A model generated the notes under the pieces. The model was not told the origin of the DNA and made no database searches. It worked only from the letters and a program-made list of their open reading frames with translations. Shown here piece by piece: positions 21,950-33,400 of a DNA stretch of 64,000 nt. The stretch covers positions 22,878,458 to 22,942,457 of the forward strand of contig OW387146.1 in the NCBI GenBank assembly GCA_936440205.1, in the 5' to 3' direction. Within the stretch, counting starts at the first letter, position 1, and each line of letters begins with the position of its first letter. The DNA is from Lepidonotus clava (lineage: Eukaryota > Annelida > Polychaeta > Phyllodocida > Polynoidae). Position numbers and translations under genes: made by a program.

Positions 21950-22591
21950 TGATAATAGTATTTACCATGCTTGTGTTTGCTTTTTCAAGACCAGTTCATT
22001 TTTCTCTAGTTTTTGCCCTTTACTTACCTCTGAGTGCAGGCATAATGCGCAAACTGAAGCAAATCTGTAGTTGGCTAGGCATATATATGGTGACAGCAAT
22101 TGATTCATGTTCTAGGGAAATATGAAATAGTTTATAATTATCCTTATATTTCTATGTTTCCTATCTTTATGTATCCTTATGTATCTATTGTCTATAGCCA
22201 ATAAGCCTATAAAATGATATATCTATGTGTAAGCATAGTGTACTATTACCGACGAGTCAACCCTAGTATATATATATACATTGTACAACTTCTCAAGAGC
22301 ATGCGCAGTGTAATCACACTGGCCACCGAGCCCACGTGGCGGAAGTCAAGCATCGGGGTCACCACATTCAATTAATCTAAAATGGGGATGACCTCCATGT
22401 TTTTCTTTCTAAGCCTCACTATTTTCCTGACATAACAGAAAAGTTCTCACTTTAAACCCTCAACAAAGAATAGGAAAATACTTCGTCTTTGCTAGCAATT
22501 ACACCTTTAGACTCTAGCTATGTACACCTTACTCACGAACCCGTGCACTGCAGTGCAGAGGTGTCCAGACCAAGGTGGCAGGGTAGCTTAC
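21950..22591. other. Intergenic, nothing recognised
   Basis: No gene or clear repeat seen. Confidence 0.4.
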
Positions 22592-22974
22592 AGGGAGCCA
22601 AAAGCAATGTTGGGTCAAAATTTTGTAAATTCTGTTAACCATTGAAATATATTCGATTGGCATAAACTAGGCCTGTGGTAAAATATAGAATATGAATACA
22701 GCCTTAAACTTTATTAAAATACACAATATATATCACTCTTCCCCAGTCAATTTTGGTGACCAACCAACATTGGTTTGTTTACAAACATTGTTGTCTGTAG
22801 GCACAAATGACATGAGTTTTAGGGAATTCAGGTAAAGTTATAGTTTATCTTCATGATTTATACTGTACCAGTGGCTAAAGTTTGACTATTAGAATGCATT
22901 TTTACAGTTATTTGAGTTTGCAAAATGTTGTCATATTTTAACAACATTGCCTTTGACTCTGTTTAAAGTGGATT
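22592..22974. mobile_element. GGGAGCCAAAAGCA MITE, copy 2
   Basis: Inverted relative to copy 1: starts AGGGAGCCAAAAGCAATGTT and ends GCCTTTGACTCTGTTT. It shares GGTTTGTTTACAAACATTG and TTTATACTGTACCAGTGG with copy 1 on the opposite strand. Copies 1 and 2 face each other across the Ly6 gene. Confidence 0.75.
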
Positions 22975-23910
22975 ATAGAATAAGGGGGCTAAGAGTTAAG
23001 ATTTGATCAGATCTTGCTTTTATAAGTTTATTTGGAGCATATTGCCATAATGGCATTTTAGTGCATGGTGTATTATTATGTTCACCCACTTAAAAAAAAC
23101 TTGTTTTTTTATTTGTTATTAGTTTTTGAATATCAAATGTGGAAACGTGAGATTAAATGTGAATTCTTTAGCTGTGACACCATATAAGAATCCCTTCAGT
23201 GCCTCATTGTAAAGTTCCAGTCAGTGATTGATAATTACAGACAATTAACACATGTAGGCCTATATACACAGACAGGGTATCCCTCTACTTACGTTGCCAA
23301 TAGGTAGCAGCAGCCTTAGTGAGAAGGATGTATAACGGAATTGTTCTTTGAATCTATAATCATTGTTTATTTACTATTTCTATAGTTTAACAACATGTAT
23401 ATTTGTATAATAATGTACATGTATCTTAGTCCATACATACGTTTTTTCCTATGTATACATTAGATTTCGATTATTCATCTTAAAGTTCGAGCTTGACTGT
23501 GGGTCTGACGTGGTTAGATTAGGGCGGCAGTCGAACTGTACCCAGAGCTGTGGTCATAATGAGAGGCCGCACGCACCAGTTGTGGTACAGTCAGTTCCTA
23601 CAATGTTGATAGATATACATTCATTCATACATCTATAATCACATTATGGAACTTACACCTACATAAGGCGATTTTATAATCCCGCAATACCCATACAGAA
23701 TATAACATTGAATGAAAGTAAAATTATGACTCCTTAATATTGACTCAAGGTAGGGGAGAGGGATCCTGGGGTGGGAACTGAGTAGGTACTGGGTAGGTAC
23801 AGCTAGGGTCCTGGATAGCTAATGGAAAGGTACTAGAAAGGTATTGGGTGGGTACTGTGAAGGTACTGGAATGGGTCAAGCTATTGTTCAGCAGGTGATA
23901 AGTTATGGGT
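22975..23910. other. Intergenic, nothing recognised
   Basis: AT-rich. From 23,760 to 23,880 there are loose repeats of GGTACTGGGTAGGTACT that may be precursors of the adjacent minisatellite. Confidence 0.4.
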
Positions 23911-24232
23911 GAGGTAGGTTTAGCAGGCAGGTTGGTAAGGAATGTGTGAGAGGTAGGTTCAGCAGGCAGGTTGGTAAGGAATGTGTGAGAGGTAGGTTCA
24001 GCAGGCAGGTTGGTAAGGAATGTGTGAGAGGTAGGTTCAGCAGGCAGGTTGGTAAGGAATGTGTGAGAGGTAGGTTTAGCAGGCAGGTTGGTAAGGAATG
24101 TGTGATAGGTAGGTTCAGCAGGCAGGTTGGTAAGGAATGTGTGAGAGGTAGGTTCAGCAGGCAGGTTGGTAAGGAATGTGTGAGAGGTAGGTTTAGCAGG
24201 CAGGTTGGTAAGGAATGTGTGAGAGGTAGGTT
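23911..24232. repeat. 39-bp minisatellite, about eight copies
   Basis: The unit contains GGTAGGTTCAGCAGGCAGG and TTGGTAAGGAATGTGTGAGA, 39 bases in total. Units differ only by C/T at one site and one further substitution. Because 39 is divisible by three, both strands stay open (13-residue repeats such as RGRFSRQVGKECV). There is no evidence that it is coding. Confidence 0.9.
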
Positions 24233-24362
24233 GGCTGACCGAATCTATAGGGATGGAAACGACGGCAAGGCGAGGTGGTGTAATAGGCACAACCCAGACT
24301 CAAACCTGGGTCTCCCATGTGCCAAGCGACGACCTTATCCACTCTACCATCCCGCCCCCCTG
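24233..24362 (-). mobile_element. SINE family 1 copy, reverse orientation
   Basis: Read on the minus strand it gives GGATGGTAGAGTGGATAAGG (A box), AGGTTTGAGTCTGGG (B box), then the family body CACCTCGCCTTGCCGTCG and ATAGATTCGGTCAG. It abuts the minisatellite directly, with the tail end of the SINE facing it. Confidence 0.75.
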
Positions 24363-25138
24363 TATAAAGAGGTGGTGGCAGATAGTTTACATAGTCTTTT
24401 GATATGGGACAGATTTACCAACAATAGATATTGATCACTTGTGTTATCGATATTGGTCTGTTTTTTAATAAAGGCAGATATGGAGCCCAGATACCCAGAG
24501 TGATATGAATTAATATAAGTCTACTTTGTCAATCTTCTAGAGTAAATCAACGTAACAATGCGAACCACATCTAGAATCTGTATTTTTATGTCTAATAACT
24601 AATCAATTGGATCATGTTATAATATGTATGACCATGATAGAGAGAAACATGCCTTCTGTTGGTTTTTTAATTATGAATCAAACTATACACGTTCATGATT
24701 CGCCCTCTCATTATAATTCAAGATTTTGGCTATTCAAATGGTTGATTATTTGGCAAAATGTTTATATTATTGGACATGGAAAATACTATATCGCGAAAAG
24801 TGGTGAACCGGTCAACCACTGACGCAGAAGCAGGTAGGCACCTTTTTGGGAAAACAATATTATTGAATGTACATTATATTATAGAATTATGTTACAAATG
24901 CAGTAGAAAAAGAAAGAAAAGTTCTTTATCGACCTAGTATAAAAGCACAGGGAGTCCCATTGTAGACCGGTTAAATTATAGCTCCCCTTGCCTTGCCTTG
25001 CACTTTAAATTACTTTTTTTACTGGCTAAACGTCCATACGTAGATATCAACTATCCCAATATACAGCAATTCACAGAATTGAAATGGATCTCTTGTGATA
25101 TCTGTTATTTTTATAACTGAAAAAGCGACATTGCTGTT
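24363..25138. other. Intergenic, nothing recognised
   Basis: No gene or clear repeat seen; short open frames here have no recognisable content. Confidence 0.4.
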
Positions 25139-25495
25139 AAAGGGAGTCAGACCAATATAATAGACAAAATTTTCAAAATTCAGATAATTATATAGAAATA
25201 TGTTGGATGAGTCCAGTTAAGGTCAGTGGTAAAGAATTAGCTGTGAAAAATAGCTAAAACTGAAGTAGAATGCCACAAAGGATGGTAATATTTTGCATTT
25301 GTTTGTAAACAAACCCTATTTTTGCAGATCCACATTAATTGATTTGAGCAAGAAAAACATGCTTTTAATTATTTTTTTACCATATTTCATGGTTTAGATT
25401 TTAACATGGGCCAGGAATAGGGTCAAGGAATGGATTTCCATGATTATTTGAGTTTGGAAAATTTCATTGAATTTATTGGTTTTGGCTCCCTTTAA
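25139..25495. mobile_element. GGGAGCCAAAAGCA MITE, copy 3 (diverged)
   Basis: Starts AAAGGGAGTCAGACCAATAT and ends TTTTGGCTCCCTTTAA. Shares TTTGTTTGTAAACAAACC and ATTATTTGAGTTTGGAAAAT with copies 1 and 2. Confidence 0.7.
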
Positions 25496-25744
25496 GACAT
25501 TGTTATTAAGAAAGGTTTCAGTTGACTATAAACCACGGCTGTTACGCTCGGCTGTTCTTGCCACTGGCCCCTAACGGTCTCAGAATAGAAAATTGTTACT
25601 CTCCGAAAATAGTAAAACACTTATTGTATTTGACATTATAATTCCAGCACTCGCTCGAAATGATGCATCGTATGAAACCTCCCCTCACCACCCCGTACAC
25701 ACATAAACACACAGAAATAACACATAAATTATATAGTATATATG

Positions 25745-25966
25745 TGTACATGTATGTATGTATGTATGTATGTATGTATGTATGTATGTATGTATGTATG
25801 TATGTATGTACCTATGTATGTATGACATTCTATGTATATGCGTGTCCATGGGCAGGTTCGAGAATTTTTTACATTGAACAAAATTAATATTTTGGTCAAA
25901 ATAGGAGGGGGGTATGCCTCTGGCACCCCCAGTATATCATATGTCTACATGTGTGTATGTATGTAC

Positions 25967-25997
<31 letters not shown>

Positions 25998-26226
25998 TGT
26001 ATGTATGCATGCATGCATGTATAATTATGTATATGTGTATGTTTTTATGCCTATGTATGTATTTATGTATGTACATACATATGTATGTGTGTATGTATGT
26101 ATGTATGCATGCATGTATGTGTTTATATATATATATATATATGCATGCATACATGCATGTACATGTATGTGTGTAAGTGTGTAAGTGTGTATGTATGTAT
26201 GTATGTATGTATATGTATGTATGTGC
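25745..26226. repeat. GTAT/ATGT tetranucleotide arrays
   Basis: Three or four blocks of (TATG)n: 25,749-25,812, 25,955-26,006, 26,085-26,110 and 26,190-26,224, separated by related CATG and (TA)n sequence and by a unique block at 25,830-25,940. Tyr-Val-Cys-Met reading frames here are artefacts of the repeat. Confidence 0.9.
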
Positions 26227-26511
26227 AGAGTCATGGTTGGCTGCCCCCCAACCCGCCCTGCACACCATGTTCATATTCAAGGCTTAAGCCCCATTTGCTT
26301 TAGGGGATATTTTCTTTGAAATTCATGGCAATCTCAGAGTCGCAAGCATAGCAAATTATCAATATGATTTGAAAATTCATCATGAAAATAATACAATAAT
26401 ACTTCCATGGTACATCATAGGAAAATAACTCCAAAATTGTGTTTATGAGTGTATACAATCGAGAAATAGCCCAGCACGCAAGGAATCTTAAGGTAAATAT
26501 TGGGCATGACA

Positions 26512-26700
26512 CAGAGACCGATCCAGACTTTCTGAAAGGGGGGGGGGCAGTATAATTATCTATGCTAAGTACTAAAACAACATGCATTTGCGTGCATGCA
26601 CATGACATATTATTCTCTTTGCCAAGTTTAAGTTCCCACCAAAAGGAGAGCGGGGTCAGGACCCCCTGGATTCTCCCCCCCCCCCCTGGATCCGCCCCGG
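26512..26700. mobile_element. hAT-like MITE, same family as 54,861
   Basis: Starts CAGAGACCGATCCAGACTTT and ends CCCTGGATCCGCCCCGG. It shares interior words with the copy at 54,861-55,032: CTAAGTACTAAA, GCATGCACATGACAT and CCAAAAGGAGAG followed by GGTCAGGACCCCC. Confidence 0.7.
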
Positions 26701-26994
26701 CCGGCAAATGTGGCTTTACTGTTACTAGTGTTTCTACATGTATATAATGTCTACATATAGGTTACCACCTTTCCACGTGTACAGGTGGTTTCCAGTAGGG
26801 CTGGCATTAGGTGACCCCCTTAACCTGAGGACGCCATGCTCCAGTTGGTACTGGGGTCAGGTAGGGGGAGTAGGCAGAGACCTTATGTATAAGTTAGAGC
26901 CTTTCTGGATGGACTAGGGAAACATTGCCTCGAAATCACAGGTTTGTTTCCAGTGAGTCAGAGTGCTGGAATTACCATTTCAAATACTATAATA
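26701..26994. other. Short unique spacer
   Basis: No gene or repeat recognised between two MITEs. Confidence 0.4.
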
Positions 26995-27129
26995 AGAAGC
27001 ACCGCGGGGGGCATCCGAGGGTGGCTGTACGACCCATAGGGGATCGGCACGTACCAAGGGTGAAGTCCAAGGTTCGTATAATCACCAGGGGTCGTACATC
27101 CACCCGATGACTACCCCTAAGGTGCTTCT
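26995..27129. mobile_element. Short MITE with AGAAGCACC ends, copy 2
   Basis: 135 bp, AGAAGCACC to GGTGCTTCT, reverse-complement relative of 15,981-16,116. Confidence 0.7.
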
Positions 27130-27596
27130 TTATTTTATCACCTAAACATTATTCAAAACTATGTGAAAACAACTTATAATTCAGAGCAGTACGTATGGCT
27201 TGGCAATATGCCCTGCACCCAATACGCACCGCTCGGCGGGGGGGGGGGGGTGACAAAACCAGTGTTTTACTATATTTTGGGAGAGCAACATTTTTTCAGT
27301 GGATGATAACAGGGTAACGCCTTAAACATCAGTGTACTGGGTATTTAGTTGATGGGTTGAATTGTTTCAATTATTGAGATCATCTAAGGTGAAGCTTTTT
27401 ATTTGGGATGTCGATAACAAGAACAGTGACTCCTCATAACATAGAAGTCTACATGCATTGGTCGAATGTCTACTTCCAAGATTCCTTGTTATAATAATAA
27501 GATTTTATATTGTACAATCAAACAAGCTGGATAACCACTAAGACGCCAAAAATTTAATGTATTGACGTTGTATATAGCGGCAGGGGTGGTGAGGAT
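27130..27596. other. Intergenic, nothing recognised
   Basis: A G run occurs at 27,238-27,250; otherwise featureless. Confidence 0.4.
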
Positions 27597-27800
27597 TTCT
27601 TTCTTTTCTTTTTTTTTCTTTTTTTTTCTTTCTTTCTTTCTTTTTTTTTTTTTTTTTTTGGGGGGGGGGGGAGGGGGGGCAATTTCATGCACCCACGCGA
27701 CATGTTCTCCTCTTTTTCTAGTTCAGGGGTCCACCAGGCAGAGAAAAGGGATGGGGGTGGAGGAGGTCAGATCAGGATAACACCCCCGATCCACCCATAG
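27597..27800. repeat. T/G homopolymer block with hAT-like MITE remnant
   Basis: A polypyrimidine run (CTTT)n/poly-T (27,598-27,659) is followed by a G run. Sequence from 27,690 resembles the right half of the MITE at 54,861 (GACATGTTCTCCTCTTTTTC, TAGTTCAGGGGTCCACCA) and ends CCCCCGATCCACCC. Confidence 0.5.
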
Positions 27801-28549
27801 GGCTCCTTATACATTAGCGTCATAATTATGGTGAATTATCGGGTGAGACACCCACCCACTGTAGTACTTCCTGTCTATAGGCTCAGTGCTGATTTTTTGT
27901 GTGTGTTCCCTATTGTCTCTTAAACTGAATTCCCAGCGAAAATAGGAATAGTAATATATCAGAAAATATAATTGAAATTATGGGAGACAGATCAGAAAAT
28001 CCAATTTGTTTGGTGCCTCCAATGCTGGGGATTGACAGGAATTCCTATACATTGGCCCTCAGCAACAGCTGTCGTGCAAGTGGACTCTGCAGTGAATAAA
28101 ACATGAAGATCTATACCTTTTGTATCATTATGAATACATATATCCAATCCAATATATGTGCACCTATTGACCTGTTGAGGAAAAACGATTCTGTTATGCA
28201 AAATATTCAATATGTTCAGTGTAGCAGGGCTGCTATAAAATCAATGTTCGGCCGTCGGCTGGATGACTTTCAATGGTGGGAGTGGTGCAACTTGTTAACA
28301 AATTCATGGATATATTCTACATTTAGAGCTGCCAATACAAAACTGATGAGACTCAGGAAATATCGGTCATTTTCGGAACCAGTCATAGTATTTATTCATA
28401 GCGTAAATTTTAATTCAACTTGATGTATCCAAGGTACTGATTGCGTCTATAGAGTTTTTCATTATTGTTGTGGATTTGTCTGTACCAAGGAGTTGGGATA
28501 TGGTTTCCTATGAAGCTGGGCCAGAGGTTTTGGGAACAAGCGCCTACAT
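27801..28549. other. Intergenic, nothing recognised
   Basis: No gene is supported. The open frame at about 28,103-28,423 has no recognisable protein content. Confidence 0.4.
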
Positions 28550-28740
28550 CTAACAGGGCAACATGGCTATTTCTTAAATTCGACAGGGCGACATTGGACT
28601 TTGTGGCATGCGACAGCATTTTTAGAATATAGCACCAAGGGACATGTACATTTCTTAAAATCGACATGGGACATAATAACTCACTGGTGACAACAACATG
28701 CGACATAGGCGACATAAATTCGACACAGCGACACCCCAAC
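28550..28740. repeat. TTTCTTAAATTCGACATG satellite, locus 3
   Basis: About five diverged copies, for example TATTTCTTAAATTCGACAGG and CATTTCTTAAAATCGACATG, separated by GCGACAT words. Confidence 0.6.
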
Positions 28741-29269
28741 TACATCGCCAGAGTGCACAGCACAAACTTGTGAGAAGGTGTATGGGGATGGGATATACCA
28801 CCAAATTTGCTGAACCATGCAGTATAGGCAAGGTGAAACGTACTATAAACATGGGGACGGCTTACCTGGCATATTCGCATTGCCTTTATGCTCCCCGCTC
28901 CTCTAAATGTACTTTAAACTAAAAATTAAGATTGGCTGGTAACCAAGAGGTCAGCAAGTTTTACATCTTATGTGTAATACAAGATAATAATAGTACAGAT
29001 GTTTCAAACACGCATTTTCTGTGAACATGTTTTGCATTATCCGCTACAGAAAGTTGATTACGTACATCAATGTTGTCTAAGCCTTTTCTAATTAGTTTCT
29101 ATCATATTTCTAGCCCAATATAACCTTCATATTTGGAAAAGACTTTACTACCTGTCATAACATTTTGCGTGTTGATTGTTGTCAATGCTTTAAAAAAAAC
29201 TACATTGGGGATGTGCAGCCCATGACAAGTTATTGCAAAGTAGGGCTAGAGGTGTACTCAGATAAAGGC
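28741..29269. other. Intergenic, nothing recognised
   Basis: No gene or clear repeat seen. Confidence 0.4.
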
Positions 29270-29826
29270 CCTATTACACTACATGATTTTGTTGTTCTAA
29301 GCCCCATTCACCCTGTGCCCATATCTTTGTAACTAATTTGGCTGATCTGGGAAATTTGATCAGGGTCCCATGATCAGTGATTTTGCCTTTTACCAAAATT
29401 TATTGTGCTATTGCAAAATAGTGTCAAGGAGGAATTATTAGATGTAAAATTTATTCATGGTAGACAGAATTTCTGATCATGGGACCCTGATCAAATTTTC
29501 CCTGATCAGCCAAATTAGTTACGACGATATGGAACCTGGGCACTTTCTCATTGGGATCTGAGGTATAATTGCAATCTTCTTGTACCTAGAATAAATATTT
29601 TGGGAAAATATGTTTGTGGTTTACTAATAAGCCATCAATGTATATGGTTATGCTATTATTTAGTCAAAAGGCCAGTTTTTCATGCTTGCGATTTTAAGAT
29701 CGCAGTGATATATTGGCTAGGGTGAATGGGGCTATTATGGTGATAATACAGAAGATTTGTCATTTTTTTACGTAATATCTCTACCACATTGTCATACCGC
29801 AGCACATGTGGTGTAGTGTAATACCA
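29270..29826. repeat. Three nested inverted repeats
   Basis: The outer pair is CTATTACACTACA (29,270) against TGTAGTGTAATACC (29,813-29,826). The middle pair is TAAGCCCCATTCACCCTG (29,298) against CTAGGGTGAATGGGGCTA (29,716). The inner pair is about 50 bp each: TAACTAATTTGGCTGATC with TTTGATCAGGGTCCCATGAT (29,330-29,385) against its inverse at 29,470-29,523. Each pair is compatible with the ends of a separate MITE, inserted one within another. Confidence 0.75.
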
Positions 29827-30054
29827 CCTTAGTACTAGTAGGTTTGTTGGCATCAGGCATCAGAGGATAATTTAATCCTGACACTTATCTAGTTTCTTTA
29901 TAGTTTGTAGTCCATATACAGGCCCATATACAGAACTTTCTATGGGGGGTGACCTATTTACAAAAGTGGACCTTTTTAATCGATGGTGTAGATATTTTAC
30001 ATAGGTCACTCTCTCAAATGGCAAAATGCAGCAATTGGCAGCGGTATAAAACTG
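29827..30054. other. Short spacer, nothing recognised
   Basis: No gene or clear repeat seen. Confidence 0.35.
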
Positions 30055-30218
30055 CAATGGCGAATCTAGGATTTTGAAAAGGGGGCACTATAATCTCTCT
30101 ATTGGAAAAGGTATTCCCTAATGGCTTTTGGAGCGATTTTTACATCTAGAAAGTCTAAAATTATCTGAAAAAAGAATGGGGGCATGCGCCCCGCACCTCC
30201 CCTCCAAATCCGCCACTG
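30055..30218. mobile_element. hAT-like MITE (CAATGGCGAATCTAGG ends)
   Basis: Starts CAATGGCGAATCTAGGATTT and ends CTCCAAATCCGCCACTG; the ends are inverted relatives of CAGTGGCGGATTT. 164 bp, located about 200 bp upstream of the GT92 exon. Confidence 0.65.
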
Positions 30219-30391
30219 AAAATGACATACAGGGGTACCAGAGGGCCACGAGGAGTAGGCCTTTAGGAAAATGTGGACCGAGCCCAGCTTTGGGGGTTGG
30301 GGTTACCCATACCCCACATAATCCCGCCCCCCTGGCTACGGGCTTGAATACTCATGAAATAGTATTGTTAACCATTCAATGACAGGTTTCA

Positions 30392-30407
30392 CTTTTCTAC
30401 TTTACAG
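30392..30407 (+). promoter_or_regulatory. 3' splice site before the GT92 coding exon
   Basis: CTTTTCTACTTTACAG is a pyrimidine-rich acceptor 23 bases before the first in-frame ATG. An ATG directly after the AG (30,408) opens only an 8-codon frame. Earlier 5' untranslated exons are probably upstream. Confidence 0.6.
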
Positions 30408-30430
30408 ATGTTATTCGATGATACTTGTGG

Positions 30431-33400
30431 ATGATGCCCCTGCACACACATACAAAGATGGGGAGTTCGGCAGTTAGGAGTGCTCTACTCATTATCACAT
30501 TTATGCAGGTCCAGACTGCAACGTCCACTGACAACAATTTTCAGAAGGCTTATGGTAGTGATGGGAGAGACATCAAAATTGCAGATCCTGGAAATAGGGT
30601 TCAGGAACAAGACCGATATCAACTGCAACAACAGGTGACAGGTGTTTACCTGATGAAGACAGCAAAGTATCAACAGCCACAACAACAACAACAACAACAA
30701 CAACAACAGCTACAACAGCTACAACAGCAGCAACAACCACTGCAGCAACAATATCCTGCCCAGCAAGCACAGCAGAAACAACCACTGCAGCAGCAACCAC
30801 TGCAGCAGCAACAACCTGCACAGCAGCAACAACCTGTGCAGCAGCAACAACCTGTGCAGCAACAACTACCTGTGCAGCAACAACAACAAATGCAGCAACA
30901 ACAACCAATACAGCAACAACCAATGCAGCAACAACCTGTGCAGCAACAACAACCTGCACAGCAGCAACAACCTGTGCAGCAACAACAACCAATGCAGCAA
31001 CAGCAACAAATGCAGCAACAACAACAAATGCAGCAACAACAACAAATGCAGCAACAACAACCAATGAAGCAACAACAACTGATGCTGTTGCAACTGCCCC
31101 TGCAACAGCAACAGCCTGCACAGCAACAACAGCCCATGTGGCAGCAACAACTTGTGCAGCAGCAACAACCAATGCAGCAACAGCCTGTGCAACAACAGCC
31201 AGTGCAGCAACAACCCCTGCAACAGCCCCTACAGCAGCAAGCGCCTGCACAGCAGCAACAGCCCATGTGGCAGCAACAACCTGTGCAGCAACAAGAACCT
31301 GTGCAGCAACAAGAACCTGTGCGGCAGCAACAACAACCAATGCAGCAACAACTGATGCAGCAACAACCTGTGCAACAACAACAACTGATGCAGCAACAAC
31401 TTGTGCAACAACAATCCATGCAACAACAACTCATGCAACAACAACTCATGCAACAACAACCCATGCAAGAACAACCCATGCAACAGCAACCCATGCAACA
31501 ACAGCCCATGCAACAACAACCCATGCAACAACAACCCATGCAACAACAACCCATGCAACAACAACCCATGCAACAACAACCCATGCAACAACAACCCGTA
31601 CAACATCAACAACAGCAACAGATGAGGCAAGCTTCCCCTTTGCTTCAAGTATTACAGGGTGGTTTAAGAAACGTAGACTCAGCAGTAGGTAAACTCCAGG
31701 AGAATCTTCAATACAACAATAAATCTTTTATGGAAAGGATGGAACTTACAAATGAAATTGGATCCTTGAGGAATATTACATTGCAACGAGAGGTGAGAAA
31801 CAATGGCATCATTCCAACAAAGAGATCTGTGATTGAGTGTAAAACACAAATTCATCAAGAGTCACTGTATTTAAAATCTGATCCCAAACCACCTACAGAA
31901 TTCTATGATGAAAATACCTCTCCAATATGGAGAAAGGAATGTGCCAGTGTTATCGTCAACAAGAGAATGGATACTTATCTCGAAATGAAAAAGGAGGTAC
32001 TTTACTCATACAATGGTGACTTTTCCCTTCAAGAGAAAGATTCAATAAAAGATTCAGAAACTCTGTTCATTGATGGAGAACCACATCTATATTGTTATAG
32101 CCTTCCCGAGTTGAAAACCCAAAGTCATGAAACCTATCCTGAATTCAAACTTATTGACCACACAACTCAAACTTACGCAGTGAGTGCTTTCTTTGACATT
32201 AGAAAACCGAATTATCAATGTTTGCGCGTGACAGTTGTAACACCTTTCAAAGATATTGGACTATGGTGTCAGTATACCTGTCACGAACGTCCAGAGACAT
32301 TCACAGTGAAAGCAAAGCCTTGTTACTTGGGTGTCATGTCGCAAGTTGACACAATGTGCATCTGGCAGCAGCATCTCTATTCATGTGAAGTTACAACAAA
32401 ATGTACTCCAAAACAAGTTACACTAACCAGAATCCACTGCGGAAAACCAGAATCAGTTATGCCTGTGAAGGTTGTTGGAGATCCACAAAAGACACCAAAT
32501 ACACAAGTAGCAATCTGCTCTAGTACACTCTTTGACTTCAACGATGCCAACATCGGTCACTTGGTGGAGAATATTGAAGCCAACCGAATGTATGGTATCC
32601 AAAAACTGATCCTCTATGACACTTTCAATGTTAGTTCCAATATTGAAAAGGTCCTGGCTCACTATGAGAAAATTGGTTACCTCCAAAGGATCCCCTGGCA
32701 GATCCCCAAAGAAATCGAGTATCTCTTCTATTTTGGTCAGCTGCTGCAGTATACTGATTGTATATACAGGTCCATGGATGAAGTTAAGTACACTGTCATG
32801 CTTGACATGGATGATATATTTGTACCAGCTCACCCTACTGCCCTAGTAGGTACTTGGACTGACCTCATAGCTGAAATGGCCAAACATAGGGTAGCTGGGC
32901 ACCTGTTTCTGTGGTTAACTATATGCCCTTCAAACCAGACCAACACCAGAGATGAGTCAAAAGGACAGGGGCAGAAGCTTCAGCTGAAAACCTTAGAGGG
33001 CAAGAAGATTGGACCACATAATAAGCATTTCAAGTATGTGGCAGAACCTAGAGGAATTTTGACCCCCCACATCCACTTCCCCCTGGAAGAGTACCCTGGT
33101 TGGACTATACATCACCACTACCATACCTCTGGGGGGTTCGCGTACCATTACAAGAGTGATGATCCCTTGTGTAAGGATAGCACAGAGGGTGGATTCATCA
33201 GGACCTGTGACAACCTTAGGAACATTCAGGAAAAAACAGCTGAGGTTCTGGTAGATCTAGACCTCATCCAAACTCCAAGCTTCCTCATTGGCCAATCAAA
33301 GCAACATGTAGACTCTTCTTTTAACCAGCTACCTGCCAAGACTGGGTCCCTCCCCAAGGAAAATGTGCAAAATGGTAACTTGCAAAATCCCATGTCACAA

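Noticed and set aside
23911-24232. CRISPR-like direct repeats
   Set aside because: Contiguous 39-bp minisatellite without unique spacers, in an animal genome.
25660-26303. Tyr/Met/Cys/Val-rich frames
   Set aside because: Translations of GTAT tetranucleotide repeats.
28103-28423. 106-residue open frame
   Set aside because: No domain, no flanking splice signals that make sense, and composition like the surrounding non-coding DNA.
30573-31692. Several long Ala/Val, Cys/Met, Leu-rich and Thr-rich frames on both strands
   Set aside because: All are alternative readings of the CAA/CAG codon repeat in the GT92 gene.
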